DNA of 64,000 nt from JAAYVZ01 sp035403265 (GTDB lineage: Bacteria > Acidobacteriota > Thermoanaerobaculia > Thermoanaerobaculales > Thermoanaerobaculaceae), in assembly GCA_035403265.1 (NCBI GenBank), contig DAONEV010000001.1, forward strand, positions 42,194 through 106,193, read 5' to 3'. The stretch's first letter is position 1; every line of letters starts with the position of its first letter. Below the pieces are notes generated by a model. It made no database searches. It worked only from the letters and a program-made list of their open reading frames with translations, and was not told the origin of the DNA. Position numbers and translations under genes: made by a program. This document shows, piece by piece, positions 19,901-27,318 of this stretch.

Positions 19901-19943
19901 TGGCCACGGCCCAGCACCTTCCCCTGCGCTCCCTCCACGCTAA
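16929..19943 (+). CDS. Phage RNA polymerase beta' C-terminal half, intein-interrupted
   Basis: 1004-residue precursor, 634 after removal of the intein (residues 332-701). It begins where the beta-beta'N protein stops (SVGVMMINDALPEEL, equivalent to E. coli TTVGRAILW). It carries a bridge-helix segment at about 183-216 (YWAGTYGQRKGSIDVKF, compare YFISTHGARKGLADTAL) and a trigger-helix segment at 314-331 (GIPAAQGIGEKLSQGMLN, compare GIVAAQSIGEPGTQLTMR). After the intein, SKHKAG retains the trigger-loop His. Downstream GDVLESGDDLSDG and HPEQLVRLRG match the beta' C-terminal region. It should assemble with the 11026 product into one catalytic core. No alpha or omega homologue is visible in this window. 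Confidence 0.92.
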   Translation: MKPTSVGVMMINDALPEELHLKGQSLDKDTLMVLLRGVAEKHPDKYKAVLKTLNDVGRSAAYTEGVSVSLAALRKSPRERAIIDRVRKQVDALHLDPKLDHEARSAAIVKAVMPMVDELQAALKEEGTKENNPYWFQVKSGARGKISEFNAIRGAMGLVEDHRNRPVAVPILHSYAEGLDPAEYWAGTYGQRKGSIDVKFATGDAGFYNKQLVNAAHRIVVNKERPAETRVPVGLPTKVSDRDNIGAVLAMDAGPYKAGTLITSDIHADLEERGVEDILIHSPMTEITEDGGVSRWAAGRRDRAGLSPIGDNLGIPAAQGIGEKLSQGMLNCLVEGTLVRMADWSIRRIEELKVGDLVLGADAQGRTFPVAVVRTFDQGVQPAYLWEFNIGYTRERCFLGATTEHKLLANVKKYSCAGEAQNHVLQVVPVGTRAANFYAVGVKEFSAGGLLSDPRALLLGVLLGDGGYTEAAQGVHLTCADPSQIADLNTYLAPMNLVARQNPTRDIMFRLSKLNDKYQRGNPAKEMLVELGCFGKYAHDKTIPDVVYKWDNASVAALIAGLFVTDGSICLGDRTKSKMGAHYASVSRRLVEQVKELLEWRFGIHSAAITGSHVGHRRKLYQLHITAWADVQAFAKSIPLIGVKARRIVEQIRLHQPKYRTPFHLRKRRGSVKLGMKRCRDIEVDHPDHLFVLANGLIVSNSKHKAGATAGARDNRNGFAYLNRLIQAPENFPEAGPLAEDDGSVTAVTPAPQGGNYVHVGDHQYYLHAGLTPVVAKGDVLESGDDLSDGIPHPEQLVRLRGLGEARRVFADIFQEGMKNSGITVNRRNAETVVAGLLNWVKITDPDGHGDAIVDEIVPYHAVGHSYQPREGHETVAPGQARGKYLEEHALHYTPGTRVTKRVAKDLEKWKIKDVRVHAKPPSFQPYMQRGMLGVYNDPDWQTRLSGFYTTSAFTEAVHRGRESNPNSTSFIPALVQGKGFGDDLKQTGSYGHGPAPSPALPPR
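17847..17861 (+). repeat. Dispersed 15-nt hairpin motif, copy 2 (inside beta'C gene)
   Basis: TCTCCCATCGGAGAC, stem TCTCC/GGAGA. It encodes Ser-Pro-Ile-Gly-Asp with TCT and GGA codons that are uncommon in this genome, 60 nt upstream of the intein insertion site. Confidence 0.4.
17922..19031 (+). other. Intein with LAGLIDADG endonuclease in the RNAP trigger loop
   Basis: 370-residue in-frame insertion. N-terminal splicing motif CLVEGTLVRMADWSIRRIEE, block B TTEH, C-terminal block HPDHLFVLANGLIVSN followed by +1 Ser. Two LAGLIDADG-type motifs are present (LLGVLLGDGGY and LIAGLFVTDGS), so it is probably a homing-competent intein. The penultimate residue is Ser, not His. It sits between the positions equivalent to E. 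coli beta' R933 and T934, so unspliced precursor could not form a trigger loop. Confidence 0.94.
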
Positions 19944-19972
19944 TCTCTGAGCCTACGACCCCGGAGTTCCAG

Positions 19973-22189
19973 ATGCCGCAAGATGCAGCCCAGTCAGCGT
20001 TGGAGCAGACCTTCTCGGACCTCGCCAACGCGAGGCTTCGCGATAAGAGCCCTGCGCTCCTGGACTACCTCATCGGGTTCCAGCTCATCAAGGCCGATGA
20101 CGACGGCTCCCGGGCCGTCGGTATGTTCGGCTTCCAGATCGGCGAGGACTGGCACTACGCCCCGGCGTTCTTCCTGAACGGCGAGATCAAGGGCCTCGAG
20201 AGCCTGTACTCCGTGGGCTCCGATCTCTTCGTTCCTCTGAACGAGGACTGGGTCAACGCTGTCGTGAACCGCCGGCCGATCACCCTGGGTGAGTCCGACA
20301 GCCGGAACCGTCGGAGTCGCGGCGTCAAGACCCCGGACTACAACCGTCTCCGCACCCTGCCCGGTGGTCTCACCGAGGGCGCCGGCTCCATGGGCAAGAT
20401 CTCCAGCGAGAAGATGCCCGCGATCCCGCTCCACAAGATCCTGGAGATGCGCAAGGTCGCCGACGCCGTCGATGTTCCCGCAGCGCTGGCGGCCATCGGC
20501 AAGCCGGCCGTCGAGGGCTTCCTCGCGGACTGGGCCAAGTACCCCAAGCTCGCCAACGCTGTCAGCACGTTCTATGACCGCATCGACTTCGAGATCCCGG
20601 AGGCCCGGGCCAAGTTCGCGGCCGAGAAGGACACCGACGTCACCATCATCTCGACGATGGACCAGGAAGGCGCTGACTCCCTGACCGATGCCCAGAAGGA
20701 ACAGGTCCTCAGCGGTGACGTCGCTGTGGTCGACAAGCGCCCCGAGATGGCGAAGTCCCGGACCTACTCGACTCAGACCAAGCAGCAGCTCACGAACCCC
20801 TCGAAGGGCGGTCTCTACGACGTCGTGTGGTCCGACGGCTCCGTGAAGCAGTGCATCCTGCTCCCGGTTTACATGGCCGACGGCGACGTCTTCGTCTACG
20901 ACCTCGACTCCGACAAGAGCTGCATCACGAAGTCGAAGAACGTGTGGTCCATGCGGGAGTACACCGCCAAGGACTTCAGCGAGAAGCTCGAGAAGATCTC
21001 GATCGCCAGCGACGGCATCAAGCAGTGGGACATCGCGGTCCTGGCCTGCGCCGACGGCGGCATGGCGTCGGAACCGTTCATGGTCCGGCAGCGCAACACT
21101 GGGACCGACGGCGTCACGACCCTGAAGAAGGGCTGGTCGACCTGCATCCGGAGCTACACCCAGGCCGACTACCGCGCCCAGGGTCGCCCCACGATCGGGT
21201 ACCCCTCGAACTCGAGCTACGGCGACTGCTACCCCAGCGGCGGCGACTACGAAGAGATCGTGGTCACCGATGCCGGCAACAAGCATCTGACCCGTGTGAA
21301 GTCGCGGCTCTTCGTGAACTCGAAGCATTACCGCGCCATCATCATCGACCACCAGAAGCCGTCGAACGAACTCAAGCCGCTCTTCAGCGGTGACAACGAG
21401 CGGCTCTGCGTCTCCGACTTCGGCGACCACAACACCATCGTCAAGGTCCTCGAGAAGATCGCATCGCCGCTGAAGGCCTGGCGCACCGACTCCGAGCTCG
21501 TCCTCGCGGATCAGTTCGGGACCCACAGCTTCAGCGGTGTCGCCCCGGCTCTGGGTCACCTGATCCGGAAGCACGGCTGTGCCGTCGACGACGCCCGCAC
21601 CATCGTGAAGCTCGCGATGCGCGCCCCGACGTCCTGGCTCATCAAGCGCGCCGACGATGACTTCGTCGACATGCCGCAGATCAACGACAGCACCGAAGGC
21701 GGTGTGATGTCGAGCTACCACGAGACCCAGGTGCCCTGGGAGAACCAGAGCAAGAAGCCGTCGGAGAACAACCGCTCCTTCTACGAGTACAACTCGCCCT
21801 TCAATGCCGGCAGCACCGACAACGACTCCGAGCAGCAGGACCCCTTCGAGGTCGTCGACAAGGCGTCGAAGACGGGCCAGAAGGAAGTCTTCGATGCCGC
21901 CATGCTCGGCAGCCTGGTCAAGAGCAACGCGCCCACGGAATACGTGGAGCGATTCCTGCCCACCATCGTGGCCGGCATGGACCGGCTGGGCCGTCTCCTG
22001 TTCCTGCTGTACTGGCACTACGACGAGTTCCAGGAGCGCTACGGCAAGGACGACCTCTCCGAGTTCACCGACAACCTGAAGAGCACCTTCGAGGCCCTCG
22101 GCGATCTCGTCATCTTCATGCGCCGCCGCACCCTGAGCGGGGACCCCGAGTTCTACGGTCTCGGTCTCAACGCCTCCATGGACGGCTGA
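19973..22189 (+). CDS. Putative virion structural protein, 738 aa
   Basis: Starts at ATG 19973 with CCGGAG upstream, 29 nt after the polymerase gene. Not assigned to a family. The N-terminus contains LLDYLIGFQLIKADDDGSRA and a well-ordered region FFLNGEIKGLESLYSVG. The middle is beta-rich and Gly/Ser/Thr-containing; the C-terminal 130 residues look helical (EYVERFLPTIVAGMDRLGR). No signal peptide or membrane helix seen. Position and size suggest a head or internal virion protein; the function is not known. Confidence 0.6.
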   Translation: MPQDAAQSALEQTFSDLANARLRDKSPALLDYLIGFQLIKADDDGSRAVGMFGFQIGEDWHYAPAFFLNGEIKGLESLYSVGSDLFVPLNEDWVNAVVNRRPITLGESDSRNRRSRGVKTPDYNRLRTLPGGLTEGAGSMGKISSEKMPAIPLHKILEMRKVADAVDVPAALAAIGKPAVEGFLADWAKYPKLANAVSTFYDRIDFEIPEARAKFAAEKDTDVTIISTMDQEGADSLTDAQKEQVLSGDVAVVDKRPEMAKSRTYSTQTKQQLTNPSKGGLYDVVWSDGSVKQCILLPVYMADGDVFVYDLDSDKSCITKSKNVWSMREYTAKDFSEKLEKISIASDGIKQWDIAVLACADGGMASEPFMVRQRNTGTDGVTTLKKGWSTCIRSYTQADYRAQGRPTIGYPSNSSYGDCYPSGGDYEEIVVTDAGNKHLTRVKSRLFVNSKHYRAIIIDHQKPSNELKPLFSGDNERLCVSDFGDHNTIVKVLEKIASPLKAWRTDSELVLADQFGTHSFSGVAPALGHLIRKHGCAVDDARTIVKLAMRAPTSWLIKRADDDFVDMPQINDSTEGGVMSSYHETQVPWENQSKKPSENNRSFYEYNSPFNAGSTDNDSEQQDPFEVVDKASKTGQKEVFDAAMLGSLVKSNAPTEYVERFLPTIVAGMDRLGRLLFLLYWHYDEFQERYGKDDLSEFTDNLKSTFEALGDLVIFMRRRTLSGDPEFYGLGLNASMDG

Positions 22190-22235
22190 CCTTCAGTCAG
22201 CCTTACACCAGACCTTACACCTCAAGGAACACGAG

Positions 22236-22439
22236 ATGCCCTTCACGAAGCAAGCCCACGAAGCCGCCGCTGCCAAGGTCGCCGCTGCGGACCGCACCGA
22301 GCAGGAGCACGCCATCGACGCTGGCTTCGCCTCGGGCTGCCGCGCCATCGGTCTCAACGAGACCCAGACCCAGAAGCTCGCCAAGATCGCGGTGGCCCGC
22401 GTCGAGGCTGCCAAGGCCAAGCTCACCGCCGCGAAGTGA
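22236..22439 (+). CDS. Small helical Ala/Lys-rich protein, 67 aa
   Basis: ATG 22236 follows CAAGGAA at good spacing. The 46-nt spacer upstream contains a 9-nt direct repeat CCTTACACC (22200-22208 and 22212-22220). The protein is almost entirely Ala/Lys/Glu helix with one Cys (SGCRAIGLNETQTQKLAKIA). No family recognised. It is 3 nt from the next gene. Confidence 0.55.
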   Translation: MPFTKQAHEAAAAKVAAADRTEQEHAIDAGFASGCRAIGLNETQTQKLAKIAVARVEAAKAKLTAAK

Positions 22440-22442
22440 TCC

Positions 22443-23348
22443 GTGCGGGACCCGTTCGCCAACTTCGATGAGGCACCCTCGGCACCGTCCACCGTGGACT
22501 GGCGCTGGAACACCGTCAAGACGAACTGGTCCCTGAGCCCCGCAGAACGCGACGTCGGTCGGCACTACGTCCAGGTCATGGCGCAGCGTCAACGGGACCC
22601 CGTACTCGCCGCACTCTGGGACTTCTACGACGACCTCCAGAGCAACGCCCAGGTCGACCTAGATTTCCCGGCCATGGCCAAGGCCTACGAGATCAAGACG
22701 GACCGCCCCAAGGCGCAGATCTACATCGAGGGCATGGTGCTCTGCGGGGTCCCCGCCAACGAGATCTCGATGCAGTGCGGCATCGCCCCGTCCGTGATCA
22801 CGGCCTACGAGGCCATGTTCTTCGACGTCCGGGCCTACCGCCACTTCGAGAGCTGGGTCTGCGAGCTCGTCTTCGCCGGCGATCTCATCGGCAGGCTCCA
22901 TGTCCGGGACACCTACCTGATCAGCAGGCGTGTCGCCTGGCTCATGGGCCCCGGGGTGTTCCACGGCATGTACGGCGGCGGCAAGGCTTGCCCGGAACTC
23001 ATGGTCCGCGCCGAGCAGCACGTCCACGAGATCACCCGGAAGAGCGCCCTGCTGCGTTCCATGGTCCGGGGGCACATGGACGAGGAGCTCGATGTCGCCC
23101 TGGTCCAGGAGATCATCACGGCGACCCGCGAGGCGTCGAAGGACGACGGCAAGTCCAACAGCGCCGGCTTCGACACGAAGCACACCAGCGCCGTGGTCTC
23201 CATGCTGTCCGCGGCAACGCTGTCCGTTGCTGACCCCTCTCTTCCAGCTACCATTGCGCAACCAGCACGGGATCCCAGGACATCTGACATCGTCAGGGAA
23301 GTCCTCGGAGTCCGTTCAGCACAGCCCGTCGCGGCGGAGATCTCATGA
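22443..23348 (+). CDS. Hypothetical protein with HTH-like segment, 301 aa
   Basis: GTG start 3 nt after the preceding stop. Residues about 101-122 (CGVPANEISMQCGIAPSVIT) read like a helix-turn-helix, followed by AYEAMFFDVRAYRHFE. I associate that pattern with DNA-binding phage proteins of the small-terminase or regulator type, but this is a weak resemblance. The C-terminal third is Ser/Ala-rich. It overlaps the next gene by 4 nt. It could equally be a structural component of the head operon. Confidence 0.5.
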   Translation: MRDPFANFDEAPSAPSTVDWRWNTVKTNWSLSPAERDVGRHYVQVMAQRQRDPVLAALWDFYDDLQSNAQVDLDFPAMAKAYEIKTDRPKAQIYIEGMVLCGVPANEISMQCGIAPSVITAYEAMFFDVRAYRHFESWVCELVFAGDLIGRLHVRDTYLISRRVAWLMGPGVFHGMYGGGKACPELMVRAEQHVHEITRKSALLRSMVRGHMDEELDVALVQEIITATREASKDDGKSNSAGFDTKHTSAVVSMLSAATLSVADPSLPATIAQPARDPRTSDIVREVLGVRSAQPVAAEIS

Positions 23349-24829
23349 CCCTCGAACTGATGAGCCGTCGCCGGCACGCCGACCTGATCAAGGCCGCCGA
23401 GGTCACCGTGGAGGCCATGAACGATGGTCTCCACCCTAACGCGGCGCTCCTCAAGGCCGCCAAGGAGCTCGACCTCAACGCGAAGGAGGTCGCGCTGGTC
23501 AGCCACGCCGTGAACAACTCCGCCACGGTGAGTCACCTCGCCAACAGCGAAGGCAAGGACAGGGCTGGCCCCTTCACCTTGACCAACGCCGACGAGGTCT
23601 CTCAGCAGCTCTTCCCGCAGCAGGACGAAGAGAAGGCGCACAACCAGGTCGAGCCTGGGAAGCGGCCCACCGACAAGGATCAGGAGTCCCCGCTCGACCT
23701 GGACCCGGCCGCCGTAGCGAAGAAGACCGCGGCCGCCGTGGACAGCTACGACGACACCCAGTTCTACATCGAGGACACCCGGGATCACGTCAAGGTTGCC
23801 CGGGAGGCCTTCGCGCTTCCAGGTACCGCGCTGGCCGGCCGCACCGTGGTCACCGTCGGCCTCGGCAAGGTCGCCGTGGCCCGTGAGTTCGTCGAGACCG
23901 CGAACCAGATCAAGGTCGCGCTGGACAACTCCACCACGGTGGACTGCAGCCGGCTCGCCTCGAATCCCTACCTCCAGCTCCGCAACATCAAGGTCGCCAT
24001 CGAGCATGCCCGCGGCGAATACACCGCGGCTCGAGACGCTGCCTTCGTGACCCTGGCGAAGCTCGCCGAGGCGTTCCGCAGGACCGACGCCCCGAGCTTC
24101 GCCCGCATCGAGCTCCTGGCGAAGCACGCCGGCTGCGATTCCGACACCCTGGAGGTCATCTTCACCATGGGGGCCCTGGCCCCGGCCGGCCAGAAGCGCG
24201 CCGGCGCCATGAAGATCGCGTCCCATCTCCAGGTTCCGTGCTCGCCCCGAGAACATGCCCTGGTTCAGGACTGTCTCCGCGTGGAGACGATGTGGAAGCG
24301 CGCCGCGGACTGCCTCGCCGCCCAGCACGACGCCGAGCTCCGATTCGAGCAGGCCAGCGCCACGGTGCACGCCCTGATGAAGCAGGGCGGCGACGACAAG
24401 GGACCCGACACCGGTCTCGGCCTCGCCGGCGACCACGTCAAGGGGACCTCGGAAGCCCTGAGCTCCTTCCCGGCCTGGGCCACGGGTCGCGACAGCGCCG
24501 ACGCCGACAGCCACTCCCAGTTCATCGGCAAGGTCACCGGGGACTACACCGAGGGTGAGAAGGTCGAGCACCCCCTGGATCTCGGGGCCCGTCAGCGCCT
24601 CGGCAACGTCACCGGCGCCGCCAACTTCAACACGCTGTTCGATGACGAGTTCATCGCGGCGCAGCCCATCCCGGATGTCGTCGCAGCCTACAACAAGGTC
24701 ATCGCGGCGAAGCCCGACATCGACGCCAGCACCGCAGCCGCTCTGGTCAAGGAGCAGCTCGCCAGGGGTGGCGGCATGGATTCCGACACCCTGATCCGCC
24801 TCAAGAAGGACTACCGGAGCAAGGAATGA
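23345..24829 (+). CDS. Hypothetical protein in head operon, 494 aa
   Basis: ATG overlaps the preceding stop. The sequence is largely helical, Ala/Lys/Asp-rich, with a flexible acidic segment near 80-130 and a KKTAAAVDSYDD motif. No transmembrane segment or catalytic motif recognised. The C-terminus (RGGGMDSDTLIRLKKDYRS) is basic. Overlaps at both ends place it in a translationally coupled set leading to the prohead protease, so a role in head assembly or inside the virion is plausible. Confidence 0.55.
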   Translation: MTLELMSRRRHADLIKAAEVTVEAMNDGLHPNAALLKAAKELDLNAKEVALVSHAVNNSATVSHLANSEGKDRAGPFTLTNADEVSQQLFPQQDEEKAHNQVEPGKRPTDKDQESPLDLDPAAVAKKTAAAVDSYDDTQFYIEDTRDHVKVAREAFALPGTALAGRTVVTVGLGKVAVAREFVETANQIKVALDNSTTVDCSRLASNPYLQLRNIKVAIEHARGEYTAARDAAFVTLAKLAEAFRRTDAPSFARIELLAKHAGCDSDTLEVIFTMGALAPAGQKRAGAMKIASHLQVPCSPREHALVQDCLRVETMWKRAADCLAAQHDAELRFEQASATVHALMKQGGDDKGPDTGLGLAGDHVKGTSEALSSFPAWATGRDSADADSHSQFIGKVTGDYTEGEKVEHPLDLGARQRLGNVTGAANFNTLFDDEFIAAQPIPDVVAAYNKVIAAKPDIDASTAAALVKEQLARGGGMDSDTLIRLKKDYRSKE

Positions 24830-25932
24830 GTCTCTGGGCGAAGCTCGCAGCCGACGAGATCGTTTCGGACGACGCCATCGACGAGGCCGACTCCGAGAAG
24901 AGCAGCGCGTCGGACTGGATGAAGTGGGCCCTGGCGGCTTCCGCCCTGGGCGCCGCTGGTTTCGCAGCCTGGAAGTACAGCCCCGAGATCCAGAAGGCGC
25001 TGGGCTCCACCAAGCTCTACAGCGATAAGGCTCTCTCGAACCGCCTCATTGAAAAGATCCCCGTGGCTGGTGATATGTCGGCGTCACCCGCAGTGTGGGG
25101 TGGCATCGCGGGGCTGTCAGGTCAGGTCCCGTTCACCGGTGCGTTGCGCGAAAGCGTCTTGCTCGGCGGCAAGGATGCCCCGCTGCGGACGATTCCAGGG
25201 CAGCTCGGGTTGGCGTCAACCGCCGGAAAGCGCATGAGCGGCGGCATGGGGGGTGACCACGTCAACGCTGCTCTCGCCGAACAGGTCAGTACCGGTCTCG
25301 GCGCCGCCACGACTCCGTCGGGTGGGCCTCATACCCCGGGGCCCACCAACGTGGATCTCCTCAGCAAGCTGTACAGCGCCGGAGTGAAGACCCCGGACTC
25401 CGCTCTCGGCAAGCTGCGCTCCCTGGACTTCAGCAAGCTCCCCGCGGACTGGGCCACACACCAGGGCCAGGTGCTGTCCAGCGACACCGGGCTCGGCCGA
25501 AGTGCCGCCGCCGCGGACCTCGATCGCATCGCGGCGAACTCCGTCGAGCTCGACCGTCGCCTCGGAAGCTCCGTGGACTACAAGGTGCCGCAGCTCGACG
25601 CCTCCGGGAAGCCCGTGCTCGACGCCTCCGGGGCCCCGATTCTGACGCCGAAGTCCGGGCTCCTGCGCGACGTCACCGCCGCGGACCGCGCCCACTTGGC
25701 GCCGGAACACCGCCTGGCCTGGGACGCCCATCGGCACGCCGCAACTGAAGCCGGTGCCGCGGACCCCGCGAAGTTCCGCCTCGGGGACATCGGCAAGGGA
25801 CTCAGCACGAACCGGGCCTCGCTACGTCGGGGCTTCTCCCTTCCTCACGCTCTCCGTAGCACCGGACTGGGCATGGCAGCTGGCGCCGTTGCAGGCACCG
25901 GAGTGGACCTCGCCGGGAAGGCCTTCGAGTGA
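24826..25932 (+). CDS. Putative membrane-associated virion protein, 368 aa
   Basis: ATG overlaps the previous stop (ATGA). The N-terminus is acidic (DEADSEKSSASD) and is followed by one clear hydrophobic helix near residues 32-49 (WALAASALGAAGFAAW). The body is Ser/Gly/Leu-rich, with a duplicated short phrase (DASGKPVLDASGAPIL). The C-terminal 20 residues are again hydrophobic and Gly-rich (LGMAAGAVAGTGVDLAG). Function unknown. Its stop overlaps the protease start. Confidence 0.55.
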   Translation: MSLWAKLAADEIVSDDAIDEADSEKSSASDWMKWALAASALGAAGFAAWKYSPEIQKALGSTKLYSDKALSNRLIEKIPVAGDMSASPAVWGGIAGLSGQVPFTGALRESVLLGGKDAPLRTIPGQLGLASTAGKRMSGGMGGDHVNAALAEQVSTGLGAATTPSGGPHTPGPTNVDLLSKLYSAGVKTPDSALGKLRSLDFSKLPADWATHQGQVLSSDTGLGRSAAAADLDRIAANSVELDRRLGSSVDYKVPQLDASGKPVLDASGAPILTPKSGLLRDVTAADRAHLAPEHRLAWDAHRHAATEAGAADPAKFRLGDIGKGLSTNRASLRRGFSLPHALRSTGLGMAAGAVAGTGVDLAGKAFE

Positions 25933-27278
25933 TCCCCAAGATCATTGCCCCGAACTCGCAGGACTTCAGCTGCGCCCAGGTCAGCATTCTCCCGGTCCAC
26001 AGCCGTGGCATCGACAAGCACTACCTCACGAAGGCGGCCAAGGAGGCCGGCGGCTTCGCGCTCGAGAAGGAGATCGCGGAGCTGAAGCCGATCCCGGGCC
26101 ACACCGTGATCCACACCCTCGCCGTCGGGGACTCCGAGCGCTACGGCGATAACCGGAACTGCGACGGCTTCAGCCGCGAAGACAACAAGCGGTGCCATCA
26201 CCGCTTCCGGACCCAGGGCCACGTCTTCAAGGACCACGCCAACTCGGATCCAGCGCTGAAGACCGGTGATGTCATCGCCACGGCGCACAACGATGTCATG
26301 GATCGCATCGAGGCCCTGGCCGCTCTCGACAACAAGAAGTACGCCGAGGAGCTCGCTGGTCTCGAGAAGGGCAAGGACATCCCGGTCAGCATGGGATCCC
26401 TGCAGCAGTACGACGTCTGCTCGCTCTGCAAGCACCAGGCCAAGACTGCCGCGGATCACTGCGAGCATATCCGAGACCACCTCGGCGAAGTCACCGCGGA
26501 CGGCCAGAAGATCTTCATGGAGAACCCGGATCCGGGGTACTTCGATCTCAGCACGGTGTGGAAGCCGGCCGATCGCATCGGGTACACGATCCGTAAAGTC
26601 GCCCTGGAACTCGGGCCCATCGGGGGCCACGTCCTCGCAGATCGCTTCGGGATGTCGGCGATGTCGCACCCCAAGGTCGCCACGCTGCGCCGGCTCGCCA
26701 GCATCGAGAAGCTGAGCCCGGCTGTGGCCCGTGTCGTCTCGACGGCGCCGACCGATCTTGACACGGAGAACCGGAAGCAGCTCAAGCAGGCCGTCGACGC
26801 CCATGGTGTCGACTCCGTGCTGGACTACCTCCACAGCAATGGCTTCGTGCTGTCGCCCCGCGACTTCGCCGAGGTCATCCTGGGTGCCCCGAAGCTCGCC
26901 GCCGCAGCAGCCCCCGGGGTCCCCGCGCTGCTCGCCGACGGCTTCAACCGCATCCTTGGTCACGGTGACCTCGGGGTCTCCATGGACGGAACCCCGGCTG
27001 CGGTGCCGATCAAAATCGCCGAGGAACTCCATGGTTCCCTGCGCGAGAACTGCTCCATGCACGCCGACCAAGCCGCACGCCGAAGCCTGGTGTCAAGCCT
27101 GGGTCGGAACGTCGGATTCGGCGTCGTCAAGGTCAGCGCTGCACTCCAGGATCCAACTGCAACGACTGGTCTTGCGGAGCTCTATCTTCGCTACAAACTA
27201 GCGTGCGCCTCTCACCCTGCCAACCGGGCCGCGGACCCCCTGCTTCGGACACTCGTTCAGAGCAACGTCTTGTCGTGA
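25929..27278 (+). CDS. Prohead (capsid maturation) protease, 449 aa
   Basis: ATG overlaps the previous gene. The region NCDGFSRED ... HVFKDHANSDP ... DIPVSMGSLQQYDVCSLC matches a prohead protease type common in large tailed phages. The likely catalytic residues are His103 (KDHA) and Ser154 (VSMGS), followed by a Cys/His zinc site (C164, C167, C178, H180). Such proteases cleave scaffold and head proteins during capsid maturation. It lies directly upstream of the scaffold-like, accessory and major capsid genes, the classical order. The C-terminal 200 residues are helical and may be an autocleaved or targeting domain. Confidence 0.82.
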   Translation: MIPKIIAPNSQDFSCAQVSILPVHSRGIDKHYLTKAAKEAGGFALEKEIAELKPIPGHTVIHTLAVGDSERYGDNRNCDGFSREDNKRCHHRFRTQGHVFKDHANSDPALKTGDVIATAHNDVMDRIEALAALDNKKYAEELAGLEKGKDIPVSMGSLQQYDVCSLCKHQAKTAADHCEHIRDHLGEVTADGQKIFMENPDPGYFDLSTVWKPADRIGYTIRKVALELGPIGGHVLADRFGMSAMSHPKVATLRRLASIEKLSPAVARVVSTAPTDLDTENRKQLKQAVDAHGVDSVLDYLHSNGFVLSPRDFAEVILGAPKLAAAAAPGVPALLADGFNRILGHGDLGVSMDGTPAAVPIKIAEELHGSLRENCSMHADQAARRSLVSSLGRNVGFGVVKVSAALQDPTATTGLAELYLRYKLACASHPANRAADPLLRTLVQSNVLS

Positions 27279-27297
27279 CAAGAACACCCACTACCAT
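27270..27297 (+). promoter_or_regulatory. Candidate promoter upstream of scaffold/capsid genes
   Basis: TTGTCG, 16-nt spacer, TACCAT, ending about 22 nt before ATG 27319. It also contains the inverted repeat CTTGTC-GT-GACAAG. The pattern resembles the candidates at 31959 and 41659. Prediction by eye only. Confidence 0.3.
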
Positions 27298-27318
27298 TCC
27301 CACCTACGAGGACAACAG

